A stretch of 64,000 bases of DNA from Trinickia caryophylli. Lineage in GTDB: Bacteria; Pseudomonadota; Gammaproteobacteria; Burkholderiales; Burkholderiaceae. The notes beneath the pieces were generated by a model, which did no database searches, had not been told where the DNA came from, and saw nothing but the letters and a program-made list of their open reading frames with translations. The position numbers were made by a program, and so were the translations under genes. This document shows, piece by piece, positions 8,481-17,662 of this stretch; position 1 is the stretch's first letter, and every line of letters begins with the position of its first letter. The stretch lies in assembly GCF_034424545.1 (NCBI RefSeq), contig NZ_CP139971.1:2046001-2110000 (forward strand). Direction: 5' to 3'.

Positions 8481-9172
8481 CGGGTGCGGTGCTTGGCCAA
8501 CAACCGCCAGTAGCGTTCGGGTTCGGCAAGATCGTGCGGATACGCATCGTCGAGCGCGCGCAACTGACTGCGATAGGCGCGCACGCTGCGCCACTTCGGC
8601 GCCGCGGCGCGCGCGCCGGTGAGCGGTGCGAGCGCATCGGGCAACGTGGCATCGAGTTCGAAGCCGCGGCGGGCCAGTGCTTCGCGGCGCGCACGCATCT
8701 CGTTCGGGATGCGCCGATAAAGCGCGTCCTCGTACGCGACGGCTGACGGCAGTGCGCCGCGGGCCAGCAAGTCGCACACGGCGTCGGACGCGAGCCGGTG
8801 GTCCGAATGGAACAGCCCGAGCGGCGCGACGACGGGCGGGCTGTCCGCCGCGCGCCACGCGTCGAGCAGTGCGTCGGCGATGGCCTGCATCGACTGCGGG
8901 GTTTCGTATTGGCTATCGAGAAAGCCGAGCCGCACGCCGCGCGCGGCGAGTATGGAGAGCGCCCGATCGTCTTCGCGCCGGCGCGCCTCGAGGGCGGCGT
9001 CCGAATGCGCAAAGCCCGCGCTGCGGTCCCATGAGGTCGACATGGGCAATGACGGGCGGCCGGCGAACACCGTGCAGACCACGGACCCGGGATGGAGCGC
9101 GAGCAGCGTGCCGCATCCGAACGCGGCATCGTCGAAATGCGGCGAGACGACAAAAAGGGGAAGGGCGGTCAT
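8453..9172 (-). CDS. PIG-L / LmbE-family deacetylase
   Basis: 239 residues from the ATG at 9172 (MTALPLFVVSPHFDDAAFG). The zinc motif is P-H-F-D-D (His12, Asp14, Asp15), with the third ligand expected in LFHSDHRLA. Family knowledge: zinc-dependent N-deacetylation of GlcNAc-type sugars (PIG-L, MshB, BshB) or of other small amides. Beside glycosyltransferases, de-N-acetylation of a glycan precursor is a fair guess. It is convergent with, and overlaps by 28 bases, the GT2 gene to its left, and is divergent from the Lrp gene 118 bases to its right. The frame extends beyond 9172, but the added residues are Ala/Thr-rich without homology cues. Confidence 0.85.
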   Translation of the reverse strand: MTALPLFVVSPHFDDAAFGCGTLLALHPGSVVCTVFAGRPSLPMSTSWDRSAGFAHSDAALEARRREDDRALSILAARGVRLGFLDSQYETPQSMQAIADALLDAWRAADSPPVVAPLGLFHSDHRLASDAVCDLLARGALPSAVAYEDALYRRIPNEMRARREALARRGFELDATLPDALAPLTGARAAAPKWRSVRAYRSQLRALDDAYPHDLAEPERYWRLLAKHRTRYRPPPSRG

Positions 9173-9290
9173 GGCGGTGGAGGCAGTCGGCGGATAGCGG
9201 AGCGCGAGAGCAGGCAGCGCCGCAAGGGCGGTGCCCGGCGCTGCGGTACCATGCGAAGCATTCTTTTCGGAAACGTGAGAAGTGGCAAGC

Positions 9291-9752
9291 ATGGAGCTCG
9301 ACAAGACCGACCGGGGAATCCTCATGGCCGTTCAGGCCGATGGCCGCACCACGCATGCGCAACTGGCCGAGACGGTTGGCCTGACGGAAACGCCGTGCGC
9401 CCGGCGGCTGCGGCGGCTGGAGTCGGACGGCTATATCGAGGGCTACCGCGCAATGCTTTCCAGGCGTGCGCTGGGCATTGGCGTGACGGCCTTTGCGCTC
9501 GTGCGCTTCGGCGTGCACGACCGGCACCTGGCCGACCGGTTCGAACGGGAGATTCAAGGTCTGCCGCGCATCGTTTCCTGTCACAACGTATCGGGCAGCG
9601 CCGACTACCTGCTGCACGTGGTCGCGCGCGACCTGGAGGATTACGGCACGTTCGTTCGCGACGAACTGCGGGCGTTGCCCGGCGTGACTTCGGTGGAATC
9701 GGTGCTGTCGCTGCGCGAAGTCAAACACGACACGGGCCTGCCGTTGCTTTGA
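9291..9752 (+). CDS. Lrp/AsnC-family transcriptional regulator
   Basis: 153 residues. The N-terminal winged helix-turn-helix (LDKTDRGILMAVQADGR, then HAQLAETVGLTETPCARRLR) is followed by a RAM/ACT-like ligand domain with VSGSADYLLHVVARDLEDY, the effector-site region. An in-frame GTG at 9282 is the alternative start; ATG 9291 was preferred because family members start two or three residues before LDKTD. Family knowledge: dimeric or octameric amino-acid-responsive regulators that often control a neighbour. The nearest target would be the divergent PIG-L deacetylase. The stop codon lies in the loop of a 13-bp hairpin. Confidence 0.9.
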   Translation: MELDKTDRGILMAVQADGRTTHAQLAETVGLTETPCARRLRRLESDGYIEGYRAMLSRRALGIGVTAFALVRFGVHDRHLADRFEREIQGLPRIVSCHNVSGSADYLLHVVARDLEDYGTFVRDELRALPGVTSVESVLSLREVKHDTGLPLL

Positions 9753-9768
9753 GCGAACGGCAGGCCCG
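9733..9768. terminator. Hairpin spanning the Lrp stop codon; probable bidirectional terminator
   Basis: CGGGCCTGCCGTT (9733-9745) pairs perfectly with AACGGCAGGCCCG (9756-9768) around a 10-base loop that contains the TGA of the Lrp gene. It sits between two convergent genes (Lrp and cheV). No long T run follows on either side, so termination may be partial or Rho-assisted. Confidence 0.55.
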
Positions 9769-9780
9769 GCGAGGGCGGGC

Positions 9781-10740
9781 TCAGGCGGCCAGTGCCTGCC
9801 GGATGGCGGCGGCGAGATCGCCGGCCTGGAACTTCGCCACGTAGCCCGTGGCGCCCGCGTTCTTGACGTGGGCTTCGTTGGCCGTGCCCGTCAGCGACGA
9901 GTGGATGATGACGGGGATGTCGCACATGCGTTCGTCGGCCTTGATCTGGCGCGTGAGCATGAAGCCGTCCATTTCCGGCATTTCGAGGTCGGTCAGCACG
10001 AGCGCGATTTTGTCGCGGGCGCGTACACCTTCTTCCTGCGCTTCGGCGGCGACGTCGCGCAGGATATCCCATGCTTCCTGGCCCGTTTTGGCGACGATAT
10101 ACTCCGCTCCCAGTGCGGCGAGGCTCTGCTCGATGAGCTTGCGGGCGAAGCCCGAATCGTCGGCCGCGAGGATCTTGGCGCCGCGTTTCACGACGACGCC
10201 CGCGCCGACTTCGGCCGGATCGACACTCGGATGCTGGGCCGGGAAGACATCGCGCAGCACCTGCTCGACGTCCACGACCTGAGCGAGCCGCGAATCGCCG
10301 GTATTGCCGTCGATGCGCGCGATGCTGGTGACGGAGCTGCCGCCGGCCGAAGCCTCGGCGGACAGCACCTGGCTCCATTCCAATCGGACGATATCGTCGA
10401 CTTCCTCGACGGCGAAGGCTTGAGTCGAGCGGGCGAACTCGGTCACGAGCAGGATATTGAGCCCGCGCGACGGGTTGCATCCCATGAGGCGGGGCAAATC
10501 GACGACCGGAATGATCTGCCCGCGGATGTCGACTGCGCCCAGCATGTGCTCCGACGCACCGGCAATCGGCGTAATTGTCGGCATCGTCATGATTTCGCGC
10601 ACTTTGAACACGTTGATGCCGTAGAGCTCGTGCGCGTCGTCGTTGCCGGGGGCCGCGCCGAGCCTGAACAGCAGAAGTTCGAACTTGTTCGAACTGGTCA
10701 AATTGGTGCGTTCGTCGATCGAATGGTGATCTGCGGCCAT
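9781..10740 (-). CDS. cheV: Chemotaxis protein CheV (CheW domain plus receiver)
   Basis: 319 residues from the ATG at 10740, preceded by AAAGGAAA. Residues about 20-165 form a CheW-like scaffold (GINVFKVREIM, DIRGQIIPVVDL). Residues about 187-319 form a receiver domain with the acidic pair Asp194-Asp195, phospho-acceptor Asp251 (LVLTDLEMPEMDG), a switch Ser/Thr (IIHSSL) and the conserved Lys in VAKFQ. Family knowledge: couples chemoreceptors to CheA and tunes signalling through phosphorylation; acts at the polar receptor array. It stands alone, convergent with the Lrp gene. The chemoreceptor at 39.3-40.8 kb is a possible but unproven partner. Confidence 0.93.
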   Translation of the reverse strand: MAADHHSIDERTNLTSSNKFELLLFRLGAAPGNDDAHELYGINVFKVREIMTMPTITPIAGASEHMLGAVDIRGQIIPVVDLPRLMGCNPSRGLNILLVTEFARSTQAFAVEEVDDIVRLEWSQVLSAEASAGGSSVTSIARIDGNTGDSRLAQVVDVEQVLRDVFPAQHPSVDPAEVGAGVVVKRGAKILAADDSGFARKLIEQSLAALGAEYIVAKTGQEAWDILRDVAAEAQEEGVRARDKIALVLTDLEMPEMDGFMLTRQIKADERMCDIPVIIHSSLTGTANEAHVKNAGATGYVAKFQAGDLAAAIRQALAA

Positions 10741-11001
10741 TGGGGGTGTTTCCTTTAGGTTGCGCCCTGCGTGGAGGGGTTGCGCCCCAAATTCAAAAGA
10801 GGCATCGTCGACGCCGGGGCTGTACCGCTGATAACGGCGGGCGACGTGGAAAGTTGATAGCGCCTCTGGTTTCTCCCAGGGCGGGCGGCCGGGACCGGCA
10901 TACCCGAAGCGGCGGGCCGCGCGATGCACGTGGACTTTTAAGCAGTTGCGGACAAACGCCTGATACGACCACCGATCACCGATTTTTCGACCGATTCTTT
11001 C

Positions 11002-12210
11002 ATGAGCGACGTCCAAGAGAGCGGCTTGCCGCTGATAGAAAGCGCCTTCCAGCCGATCCTGTCGCTCGCGCATGGCTTGCCGATCGGATACGAGGCGTTG
11101 CTGCGCGCGTCCGACCGCGGCGTGCCTTGCTCGCCCGACAAGGCGTTCGGGATGGCGCGGGCGAGTGGGCGCTATGGCGAATACGAACGAGCGTGCGCGC
11201 ACCACCATGTGCGGCGCTTTTGCCGGTCGGCCGACGACGAGAGCGTCCTCTTTCTCAATGTGCACCCGGACGTCCTCGTCGATCCTCACGACAGCGCGTG
11301 CCTCGTCGAAGACGTGCTGGAAAGCGGCATGGCGCCGTCGCGGGTGGTGCTCGAAATTCTCGAAGCGGGCCAGGAAACGACGGACGTGTTGGCCGATTCG
11401 GTCGAGCGGCTGCGCGGGCAGGGATTTCGCGTCGCCCTCGACGATTTTGGCGCCGGGTTGACCAACCTTGGGCGCGTGTGGGACTTACGGCCCGATATCG
11501 TCAAGCTCGATCGCGAACTGATCTGGAAAGCGGCGGCCAGCTATCGGAATGCGCGCAGTCTGCTACGGCTCGTGGATCTTCTGCACGATATCGGCACGCT
11601 CATTGTCATCGAGGGCATCGAGACGGAGGCGCAGGCGATGCTGAGCTTCGATTGCGACGCTGATTTCGTGCAGGGCTATTTTTTTGCGATGCCGGCGTTC
11701 GAGCTGGCGCCGCCGGCCGTGGCGTCTCCGGCGGCGGGCGAATTGGGTAGCCGTCTCTCTCGCGCGCACAAGCTGCGTCACGTCGCCGATATCGAGGAGC
11801 TGGGCCCGTATCGGAAAGCATTCGCGCGGGTAAAGCGCGACTTTTGCGCCGGGCGGGATATCGCCGAAAGCGCACGCCATTTTTTCGCGCTCGAATGGGG
11901 GCAGCGCGTATTCGTGCTCGATGAAGAGGGCTGCCAAGCGGGGGAGACGATCGAGTCGGACCGCCGCCCGCCGGGGCGCGACGTCATCTTCCCGCTGCTC
12001 GCGCGGCGCGTCGGGGCCAATTGGTCCAAGCGGCCGTACTTTCGCCATGCCCTGTTTCGGCCCGGGCAGATCGCGATCAGCGACCCCTATGTGTCTTCGA
12101 GTTCGCGCGCGCTTTGCGTGACGTTTTCCGTCTATGTGTCGCGCGGCGGCGGCGGATGCGTGCTGTGCGCCGATGTGCTGTTCGACGAGCTGAGCGCAAA
12201 GCTGCGATAG
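11002..12210 (+). CDS. EAL-domain cyclic-di-GMP phosphodiesterase with C-terminal sensor-like domain
   Basis: 402 residues. The EAL domain covers about 10-245, and the residues known to bind metal and substrate are present: Glu31 (YEALLR), Asn86 (LFLNVHP), Glu118 (VLEILE), Asp147-Asp148 (DDFGAG), Lys168 (VKLD), Glu204 (EGIET) and Gln224 (QGYFFA). Activity is therefore expected: c-di-GMP to pGpG. The last 150 residues form a separate domain with RPYFRHALFRPGQIAISDPY, reminiscent of the Cache/PAS-like C-terminal domain of B. subtilis YkuI. Overall length is also YkuI-like. No GGDEF domain and no membrane segment are seen, so it should be cytosolic. It is divergent from cheV; the ribosome-binding site is weak. 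Confidence 0.88.
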   Translation: MSDVQESGLPLIESAFQPILSLAHGLPIGYEALLRASDRGVPCSPDKAFGMARASGRYGEYERACAHHHVRRFCRSADDESVLFLNVHPDVLVDPHDSACLVEDVLESGMAPSRVVLEILEAGQETTDVLADSVERLRGQGFRVALDDFGAGLTNLGRVWDLRPDIVKLDRELIWKAAASYRNARSLLRLVDLLHDIGTLIVIEGIETEAQAMLSFDCDADFVQGYFFAMPAFELAPPAVASPAAGELGSRLSRAHKLRHVADIEELGPYRKAFARVKRDFCAGRDIAESARHFFALEWGQRVFVLDEEGCQAGETIESDRRPPGRDVIFPLLARRVGANWSKRPYFRHALFRPGQIAISDPYVSSSSRALCVTFSVYVSRGGGGCVLCADVLFDELSAKLR

Positions 12211-12286
12211 CCGCAGGTCGAGGGGGCAAACGGTATCCGTCTCTGCTCGCGCCAGGCCGAGTGAGCGCAAGCCCACTGGCGCTCAT

Positions 12287-15200
12287 TCAGCGCCGCGCGA
12301 GGCAAAGGCGCGCTTCCTCGCGTTGCGCGGGCGTCAGCTCGGCCAGGAATGCGAACTTGCCGGCGATGAGCGTGGCGATGGCGGCCCCGTCGCGCAACAG
12401 CAGCCGGTTGCCGACGAGCGCCGGCACTTTGTCGCCGGGCAACACGGTGCCGACGAGGTTGAGCGGATCGGCGCCGCTCACGCAGACCAGTTGACCGTCG
12501 AGCGGGGCGCCACGGACCTTGCGCAGCAGCGCGACGGCTTCCGGCAGCGCGAACTGTTCGCCTGACAGGCCGTTCACGAAGCGGCCGCCGCGAACCTGCC
12601 CCCGTGCCTCGAGGCGCTGAAACGTACGCAGCAATTCGCGCCAGCGCGGCAGCCAGGCGGGTTCGCGCTCGAGCAACTGCCAGAACACCACGCCGTAGCG
12701 GCGCAGCAGCGCCATCGCTACGTGCTCGAGCACCTCGGCCGGCGCATCGTGCGTATGGCCTTGGGAATGGCCTGTGGCCGGGCGGAGGGCAGGCGCGGCG
12801 TCATCGGTTCGCGGTGCGCGGCGGATCAACGCCCAGCGGCCCGCGTCGTCCATGCCGCCGATGAACGCGCCCGCCTGCGAGGCTCTCGAGCGGCGACGCG
12901 CGTCGGCCCGGCGCGCCTGCTTGCGGGCGGCGGCGGGCTTGATGAGGGCGCGCAGGCCGGCGAAGCTGTCCGCGTTGACGAGACCCGAGGCAACGAGTTC
13001 GCCGAGCGCGGCTTCGAGTTCCATCGGCAGCGATCGGACCTCGTGCGAAAGCTCGTCGAAGAACATCGCGCCGTGCCGCGCGAGCGCATCGAGCACAGCC
13101 CGCGCCCGAGCGGACAGCGCGGTATCGTCGGGCGGCGGCGCGAGCGTATGCCAGAGCGGCATCTCGCGCCGTGGCAACAGGACCACGGGCGTCGCGCGCA
13201 CGGGACCGTGCGCGGCCTGCGCACGGTCGACGAGCCGTGCCCAGGCGAGTTTGCCCGAGCGGCACAGCTCGTCGAGCGACGTGCCGGTGTAGTCGCGCAC
13301 GCGCGCCGGCAGGATCTCTTCCTCCCATGCCGCGGCGGCCGCCTCGAAGCCTTCGAGCTGTTGCAGCGTGGCCGCGAGCGCATCGCGCCCCATGCCGCGC
13401 GCATCGCGCGCCGCATGCTGCCATTCGACGAGAAAGCGCACGAAGTCGGCACGCTCGACGGGTTCGATCTCGCGCCGCAGCCGGCGAATCGTATAGCGAT
13501 GGATGCGCGCGAGCAGATGCCGCTCGCACCATTCGTCCTCGCTCGCGCCGGGACTGAAGCGGCCCGACATCGCAAAGCCCTCGCTCTGGAGCCGCACGAG
13601 CGCCGCGGCCACGCTCGATGCCGGCAGCACGAGCGCGCGTGCGAGGAGCGGCAGCGTAGCGGGGCCGAGTCCGCCGAGCCGCGAGCGCACGAGTTCGACG
13701 ATCGCATCGTCGTGCGTCCACTCCCTGTCGATCTGCTCGGGCAAGGCGAGGTGCGGTGCGCAATGCGCATCGGGATAGACGGCCCGCACGCACGCGAGCC
13801 GTTCGAGCGCGAGCCATAGCCCCTCGTGCTCGGCTACCTGCATGCGCGTGGCGCGGCCGGTCGTGGCGAGCTGTCGCAACCACGCGAGCCAGCCTTCGTT
13901 CGCGGCGGCTTCCGCATCGGTGATGCAGCCGAGCGTCGTCAGCGCCTCGTGCATTTCGTCGGCATTGCGTGCTTGCGGCCAGGCCTCTTCGCGCACGGCG
14001 GCGACGGCATCGGCATCCAGGGCGCCGAGATCGTCGGCGGTATCGGGGTCGCGAAACCGGCGCGACAGCACGGCCTGCGTGCGGCGCTCCTCGAGTGGCG
14101 CATCGTCGAGAAACGCATAGGGGCGCGCGTTGAGGATCTCGGCCGCGAGCGGAGAGGGTGCAGGCAATTCGCGCGTGACGAGCCGCACCTCGCCGCGCTC
14201 GATCCGTCGCAGCAGCGCGAGCCATCCGTCGCAGTCCATTGCTTCGTGCAGGCAGTCGTCGATCGTTTGGTCGACGAGCGGGTGCGCAGGCAGTTCGCGT
14301 TCGCCAACGATGTTTTCGAGGCACGCCACCTGATCGGGGAACACGGCGGCGAGCAGGTCCTCGCTTTTCATGCGCTGCAACTGCGGCGGTGTTTTCCGCC
14401 CGCCTGTGAAACGCGGCAGCGCGAGCGAGGTCGTGGCATTCCAGCGCCAGCGCACGTTGAAGAGCGGCGCGTCGAGCAGCGCCTGGATCAGCACGTGTTC
14501 CGCGCTCGACGAATGCAGATAGCGCCAGACTTCGTCGAGCGCGAAACTGTGGCTGCCCGTGAGCGAGAGCACGATTGCGTCCTCGGTCGCGGCCGCCTGC
14601 AGCTCGAAGTTGAACGTGCGGCAAAACCGCTTGCGCAGCGCGAGGCCCCACGCCCGATTGATGCGGCTGCCGAACGGCGAATGGATCACGAGCTGCGTGC
14701 CGCCCGATTCGTCGAAAAAGCGCTCCATGACGAGCGTGTCCTGCGTCGGCAAGACGGTCAGCGCGGCGCGGGCGCGCGCAAGGTATTCGACGATCTGCCG
14801 CGCCGCGCTTTCGTCGATGGCAAGCTCGCGCATGAGCGCGGCGATCGTGCGCTCGATGGCCGCGGCGGGCGTTTCGTGCCCCTGGGCCGTGCCGTTCCCG
14901 CCTTGCAGCAACGCGTTGACGCGCCCGCGCAGGCGCGCGACGGCTGCGGAAAGCTCGTCACTGCGCCCCGGCGCCTCGCCGAGCCAGAACGGAATGTTCG
15001 GTGCCTCGCCGGCGGCATCGACCACCCGCACGCGCCCCGGCTCGATCCGCTGGATCCGATAGGCGCTGTTGCCGAGCTGAAAGACGTCGCCGGCCAGGCT
15101 TTCCACGGCGAAGTCTTCGTTGACGGTGCCGATCTGAATGCCCTGGGGTTCGAGGAGCACCGCGTAATCGGCATTGTCGGGGATCGTGCCGCCCGAGGTC

Positions 15201-16690
15201 ACTGCGGTGAGCTTGCTCCCGCGGCGCCCGCGCAGCGTGCCGCTGACGATGTCGCGATGCACATAGGCTCCGCGCGGGCCGTGGCGGCTCGTATAGCCCT
15301 CGGCGAGCATGCGCACCACGGCGTCGAAGCGCTCGCGCGTGAGATTCGCGTAGGGTGCCGCGCGGCGGACGCATTCGAAGAGGTCGTCCTCACGCCATTC
15401 CGCGCAGGCCGCCTCGGCCACGATATGCTGCGCGAGCACGTCGAGCGGCGCATGCGGCACGATGAGTGCATCGAGCTCGCCGCGCCGCGTGCAGTCGATG
15501 AGCGCCGCGCACTCGATCAGATCGTCGCGCGAATTCGGAAAGAGCCGGCCCTTGGGCGTTGCGCCCACCTGGTGCCCCGAGCGGCCCACGCGCTGCAGGA
15601 ATGCGGCGATGCCGCGCGGCGAGCCGAGCTGGCAGACGAGCTCTACATCGCCGATGTCGATGCCGAGCTCGAGCGAGGCGGTGGCAACGAGCACGCGCAA
15701 GGCGCCGCGCTTCAGGCGTGCTTCGGCATCGAGCCGATGCTCCTTGGCCATGCTGCCGTGATGGGCGGCGACGGCGTCCTTGCCCAGGCGCTCGCTCAGG
15801 TGCCGTGCCGCCCGCTCGGCCATGCGGCGGGTGTTGACGAAGACGAGCGTCGTGGCATGCGTGGCCGCCAGTTCGGCCAGCCGGTCGTACACCCGGTCCC
15901 ACACTTCGTTGGCCATGACGGCTTCGAGCGGAACGGGCGGCAGTTCGAGCGCCAGGTCGCGTGCGCGCTGGTGGCCGACGTCGACGATCGCGCATTGCGC
16001 ATGTTCGCTCGCGCCAACGAGGAAACGGGCAACGGCTTCGATCGGTTTTTGCGTGGCCGACAGGCCGATGCGCGGCAACCGTCGTTGGCAAAGCGCATCG
16101 AGCCGCTCGAGCGTCAGCGCGAGATGGCTGCCGCGCTTCGTCGCGGCGATCGCGTGGATCTCGTCGACGATGACCGTGCGCGTGGTGGCCAGCATGCGGC
16201 GCCCCGAGTCCGATGAGAGCAGGACGTAGAGCGATTCGGGCGTGGTGACGAGGATGTGCGGCGCCCGCTTGCGCAGCGCCTGACGCTCCTGCTGCGTCGT
16301 ATCGCCCGTGCGCACGGCCGTGCGGATCTCGACAGGCGGCAGCCCCTCGCGCGCGAGTTCGGCACGGATGCCGGCGAGCGGGCGCTCGAGATTGGCGTGA
16401 ATGTCGTTCGAAAGCGCCTTGAGCGGCGAGACGTACACGACCAGCGTTTCGTCGGGCAGTGCGCCGCCCGAGGCCAGACCGTCGCGCACGAGCGTATCGA
16501 GGGCCCAGAGAAAGGCCGTAAGCGTCTTGCCCGAGCCCGTGGGCGCCGCCACGAGCGTGGAGCGCCCTTTGCGGATATGCGGCCATGCGCGGCACTGTGC
16601 GTCGGTCGGCGCCGCGAATGCCGATTCGAACCATGCCGCGACGGCGGGATGGAACGCGGCGAGGGCTTCATGGGCGACAGCGGGGGTCAT
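12287..16690 (-). CDS. lhr: Lhr superfamily 2 DNA helicase, full length
   Basis: 1,467 residues, close to the long bacterial Lhr form. Walker A is AAPTGSGKT (48-56), the DEIH box is Asp176-His179 (VIVDEIHAI), and the SAT motif is GLSATQKP. The second RecA domain has [12 protein letters not shown] and the QRVGRSGH arginine-finger motif. A winged helix and the Lhr-specific core follow, then a long C-terminal region (about 870 onward) as in enterobacterial Lhr-CTD. Family knowledge: 3'-to-5' ATP-dependent unwinding of DNA or RNA:DNA hybrids in DNA repair. It is single in context, convergent with the EAL gene; ligase and nuclease genes that sometimes accompany Lhr are absent. The stop lies 76 bases from the EAL stop. 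Confidence 0.95.
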   Translation of the reverse strand: MTPAVAHEALAAFHPAVAAWFESAFAAPTDAQCRAWPHIRKGRSTLVAAPTGSGKTLTAFLWALDTLVRDGLASGGALPDETLVVYVSPLKALSNDIHANLERPLAGIRAELAREGLPPVEIRTAVRTGDTTQQERQALRKRAPHILVTTPESLYVLLSSDSGRRMLATTRTVIVDEIHAIAATKRGSHLALTLERLDALCQRRLPRIGLSATQKPIEAVARFLVGASEHAQCAIVDVGHQRARDLALELPPVPLEAVMANEVWDRVYDRLAELAATHATTLVFVNTRRMAERAARHLSERLGKDAVAAHHGSMAKEHRLDAEARLKRGALRVLVATASLELGIDIGDVELVCQLGSPRGIAAFLQRVGRSGHQVGATPKGRLFPNSRDDLIECAALIDCTRRGELDALIVPHAPLDVLAQHIVAEAACAEWREDDLFECVRRAAPYANLTRERFDAVVRMLAEGYTSRHGPRGAYVHRDIVSGTLRGRRGSKLTAVTSGGTIPDNADYAVLLEPQGIQIGTVNEDFAVESLAGDVFQLGNSAYRIQRIEPGRVRVVDAAGEAPNIPFWLGEAPGRSDELSAAVARLRGRVNALLQGGNGTAQGHETPAAAIERTIAALMRELAIDESAARQIVEYLARARAALTVLPTQDTLVMERFFDESGGTQLVIHSPFGSRINRAWGLALRKRFCRTFNFELQAAATEDAIVLSLTGSHSFALDEVWRYLHSSSAEHVLIQALLDAPLFNVRWRWNATTSLALPRFTGGRKTPPQLQRMKSEDLLAAVFPDQVACLENIVGERELPAHPLVDQTIDDCLHEAMDCDGWLALLRRIERGEVRLVTRELPAPSPLAAEILNARPYAFLDDAPLEERRTQAVLSRRFRDPDTADDLGALDADAVAAVREEAWPQARNADEMHEALTTLGCITDAEAAANEGWLAWLRQLATTGRATRMQVAEHEGLWLALERLACVRAVYPDAHCAPHLALPEQIDREWTHDDAIVELVRSRLGGLGPATLPLLARALVLPASSVAAALVRLQSEGFAMSGRFSPGASEDEWCERHLLARIHRYTIRRLRREIEPVERADFVRFLVEWQHAARDARGMGRDALAATLQQLEGFEAAAAAWEEEILPARVRDYTGTSLDELCRSGKLAWARLVDRAQAAHGPVRATPVVLLPRREMPLWHTLAPPPDDTALSARARAVLDALARHGAMFFDELSHEVRSLPMELEAALGELVASGLVNADSFAGLRALIKPAAARKQARRADARRRSRASQAGAFIGGMDDAGRWALIRRAPRTDDAAPALRPATGHSQGHTHDAPAEVLEHVAMALLRRYGVVFWQLLEREPAWLPRWRELLRTFQRLEARGQVRGGRFVNGLSGEQFALPEAVALLRKVRGAPLDGQLVCVSGADPLNLVGTVLPGDKVPALVGNRLLLRDGAAIATLIAGKFAFLAELTPAQREEARLCLARR

Positions 16691-16743
16691 GGCTCTGAAT
16701 TGGGGTGTCCCGGCGGATTATCAAGCGCGCAACCACGGCGCGA

Positions 16744-17439
16744 TCAGTCGTCCTCGGTAAAGACAAAAAGATCCCGGCATGCCGCATAGGTCGACAAATA
16801 GGCGAGCGGCGCGACCACGACGAGCCCGATGCCCAGCGTGAGCAGCGCCGCACCGGCCAGCCCCGCGATGACGGCGCCATAGACGAGCGTGGCCCACGGA
16901 TTGTGGCGCAGCGCGGCAAGGCTCGCTTTGAGCGCCTCCATGGGCGTCGCCCGGTGCAGTACGACGAGCGCGGGCGCGAGCCAGAGGGCCATGGCGGCGC
17001 CGAGCGCGACGGCCATATAGATTAGCGCAGCCAGCCACGCCATGCCGGCGCTCCCGTCGGCATGGCCGCTCACGAGGGCCTGAAACGAGGCGACCACGCG
17101 ATCGCCGGCGAAATCGCAGACGATCACGGCGGCCAGCGACACGAGGCACAGCATGCAAAGCGGTTGCAGATGCTCGCGAATGCCGGCGAAGGCATCGGAG
17201 ATCGAGACCGTGCCGCGTATGCGGCAGGTTTCGGCCGCGGCGCTCATGCCGCCGGCCCAGAGCACGGCGAAGACCGGCGCGAGGCCGTCGATGACGGGCA
17301 GACTCGCGAGGACGACGGTGACGAGCAGATCGATCGCCCCCAGCGCGATCCAGGCACCCGGCCTCGCGCGAAACAAGTCCCAGCCTTCGGCGACCCAATC
17401 CATTGCGCCCGATGCGCGAATGCTGCGCGTGATCAACAT
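16744..17439 (-). CDS. BPSS1780-type integral membrane protein
   Basis: 231 residues, almost wholly hydrophobic helices. The N-terminal segment MDWVAEGWDLFRARPGAW resembles the GW-W-x-LF-R-P-W start of the Burkholderia BPSS1780 family. I count about six membrane segments (near 35-60, 62-80, 95-115, 138-165, 185-210 and 200-225), with the last two close together. The start at 17439 (MLITRSIRASGAM) was preferred to upstream options because of this similarity; the ribosome-binding site is poor. Function is unknown. It lies 53 bases downstream (in transcription order, before) the lhr start and could be co-transcribed with lhr only if read through from the right. Confidence 0.7.
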   Translation of the reverse strand: MLITRSIRASGAMDWVAEGWDLFRARPGAWIALGAIDLLVTVVLASLPVIDGLAPVFAVLWAGGMSAAAETCRIRGTVSISDAFAGIREHLQPLCMLCLVSLAAVIVCDFAGDRVVASFQALVSGHADGSAGMAWLAALIYMAVALGAAMALWLAPALVVLHRATPMEALKASLAALRHNPWATLVYGAVIAGLAGAALLTLGIGLVVVAPLAYLSTYAACRDLFVFTEDD

Positions 17440-17662
17440 AGAGAAAACCCCGAAAGATGCGAGCTGTGATGGTAGTTCACTTGCGTGATTATGATGCGGC
17501 GGCATTGCGTCTTTCGCATCCCGCACTTTGCTCCGGGGGCGTGTCGCGCGAAGCCAGCCATGACGCGCCAAAGAAGCATGCCTACGGAACGGCGTCGTTT
17601 CGTAAATCATTTCAGCATGGTATAAGCGCGGGCATGGCATCGTGGATCAAGGAGGAGGCGCT

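Noticed and set aside
12262..12285. TGAGCGC/GCGCTCA hairpin between the EAL and lhr stops
   Set aside because: Only seven base pairs with a 10-base loop and no U tract; too weak to call a terminator with confidence.
13826..16216. Very long open frame (about 796 codons) on the plus strand opposite lhr
   Set aside because: It is the antisense shadow of a GC-rich gene with strong third-position bias. It has no recognisable domain and its residue mix (many Arg, Ala, Gly, His) is typical of antisense frames.
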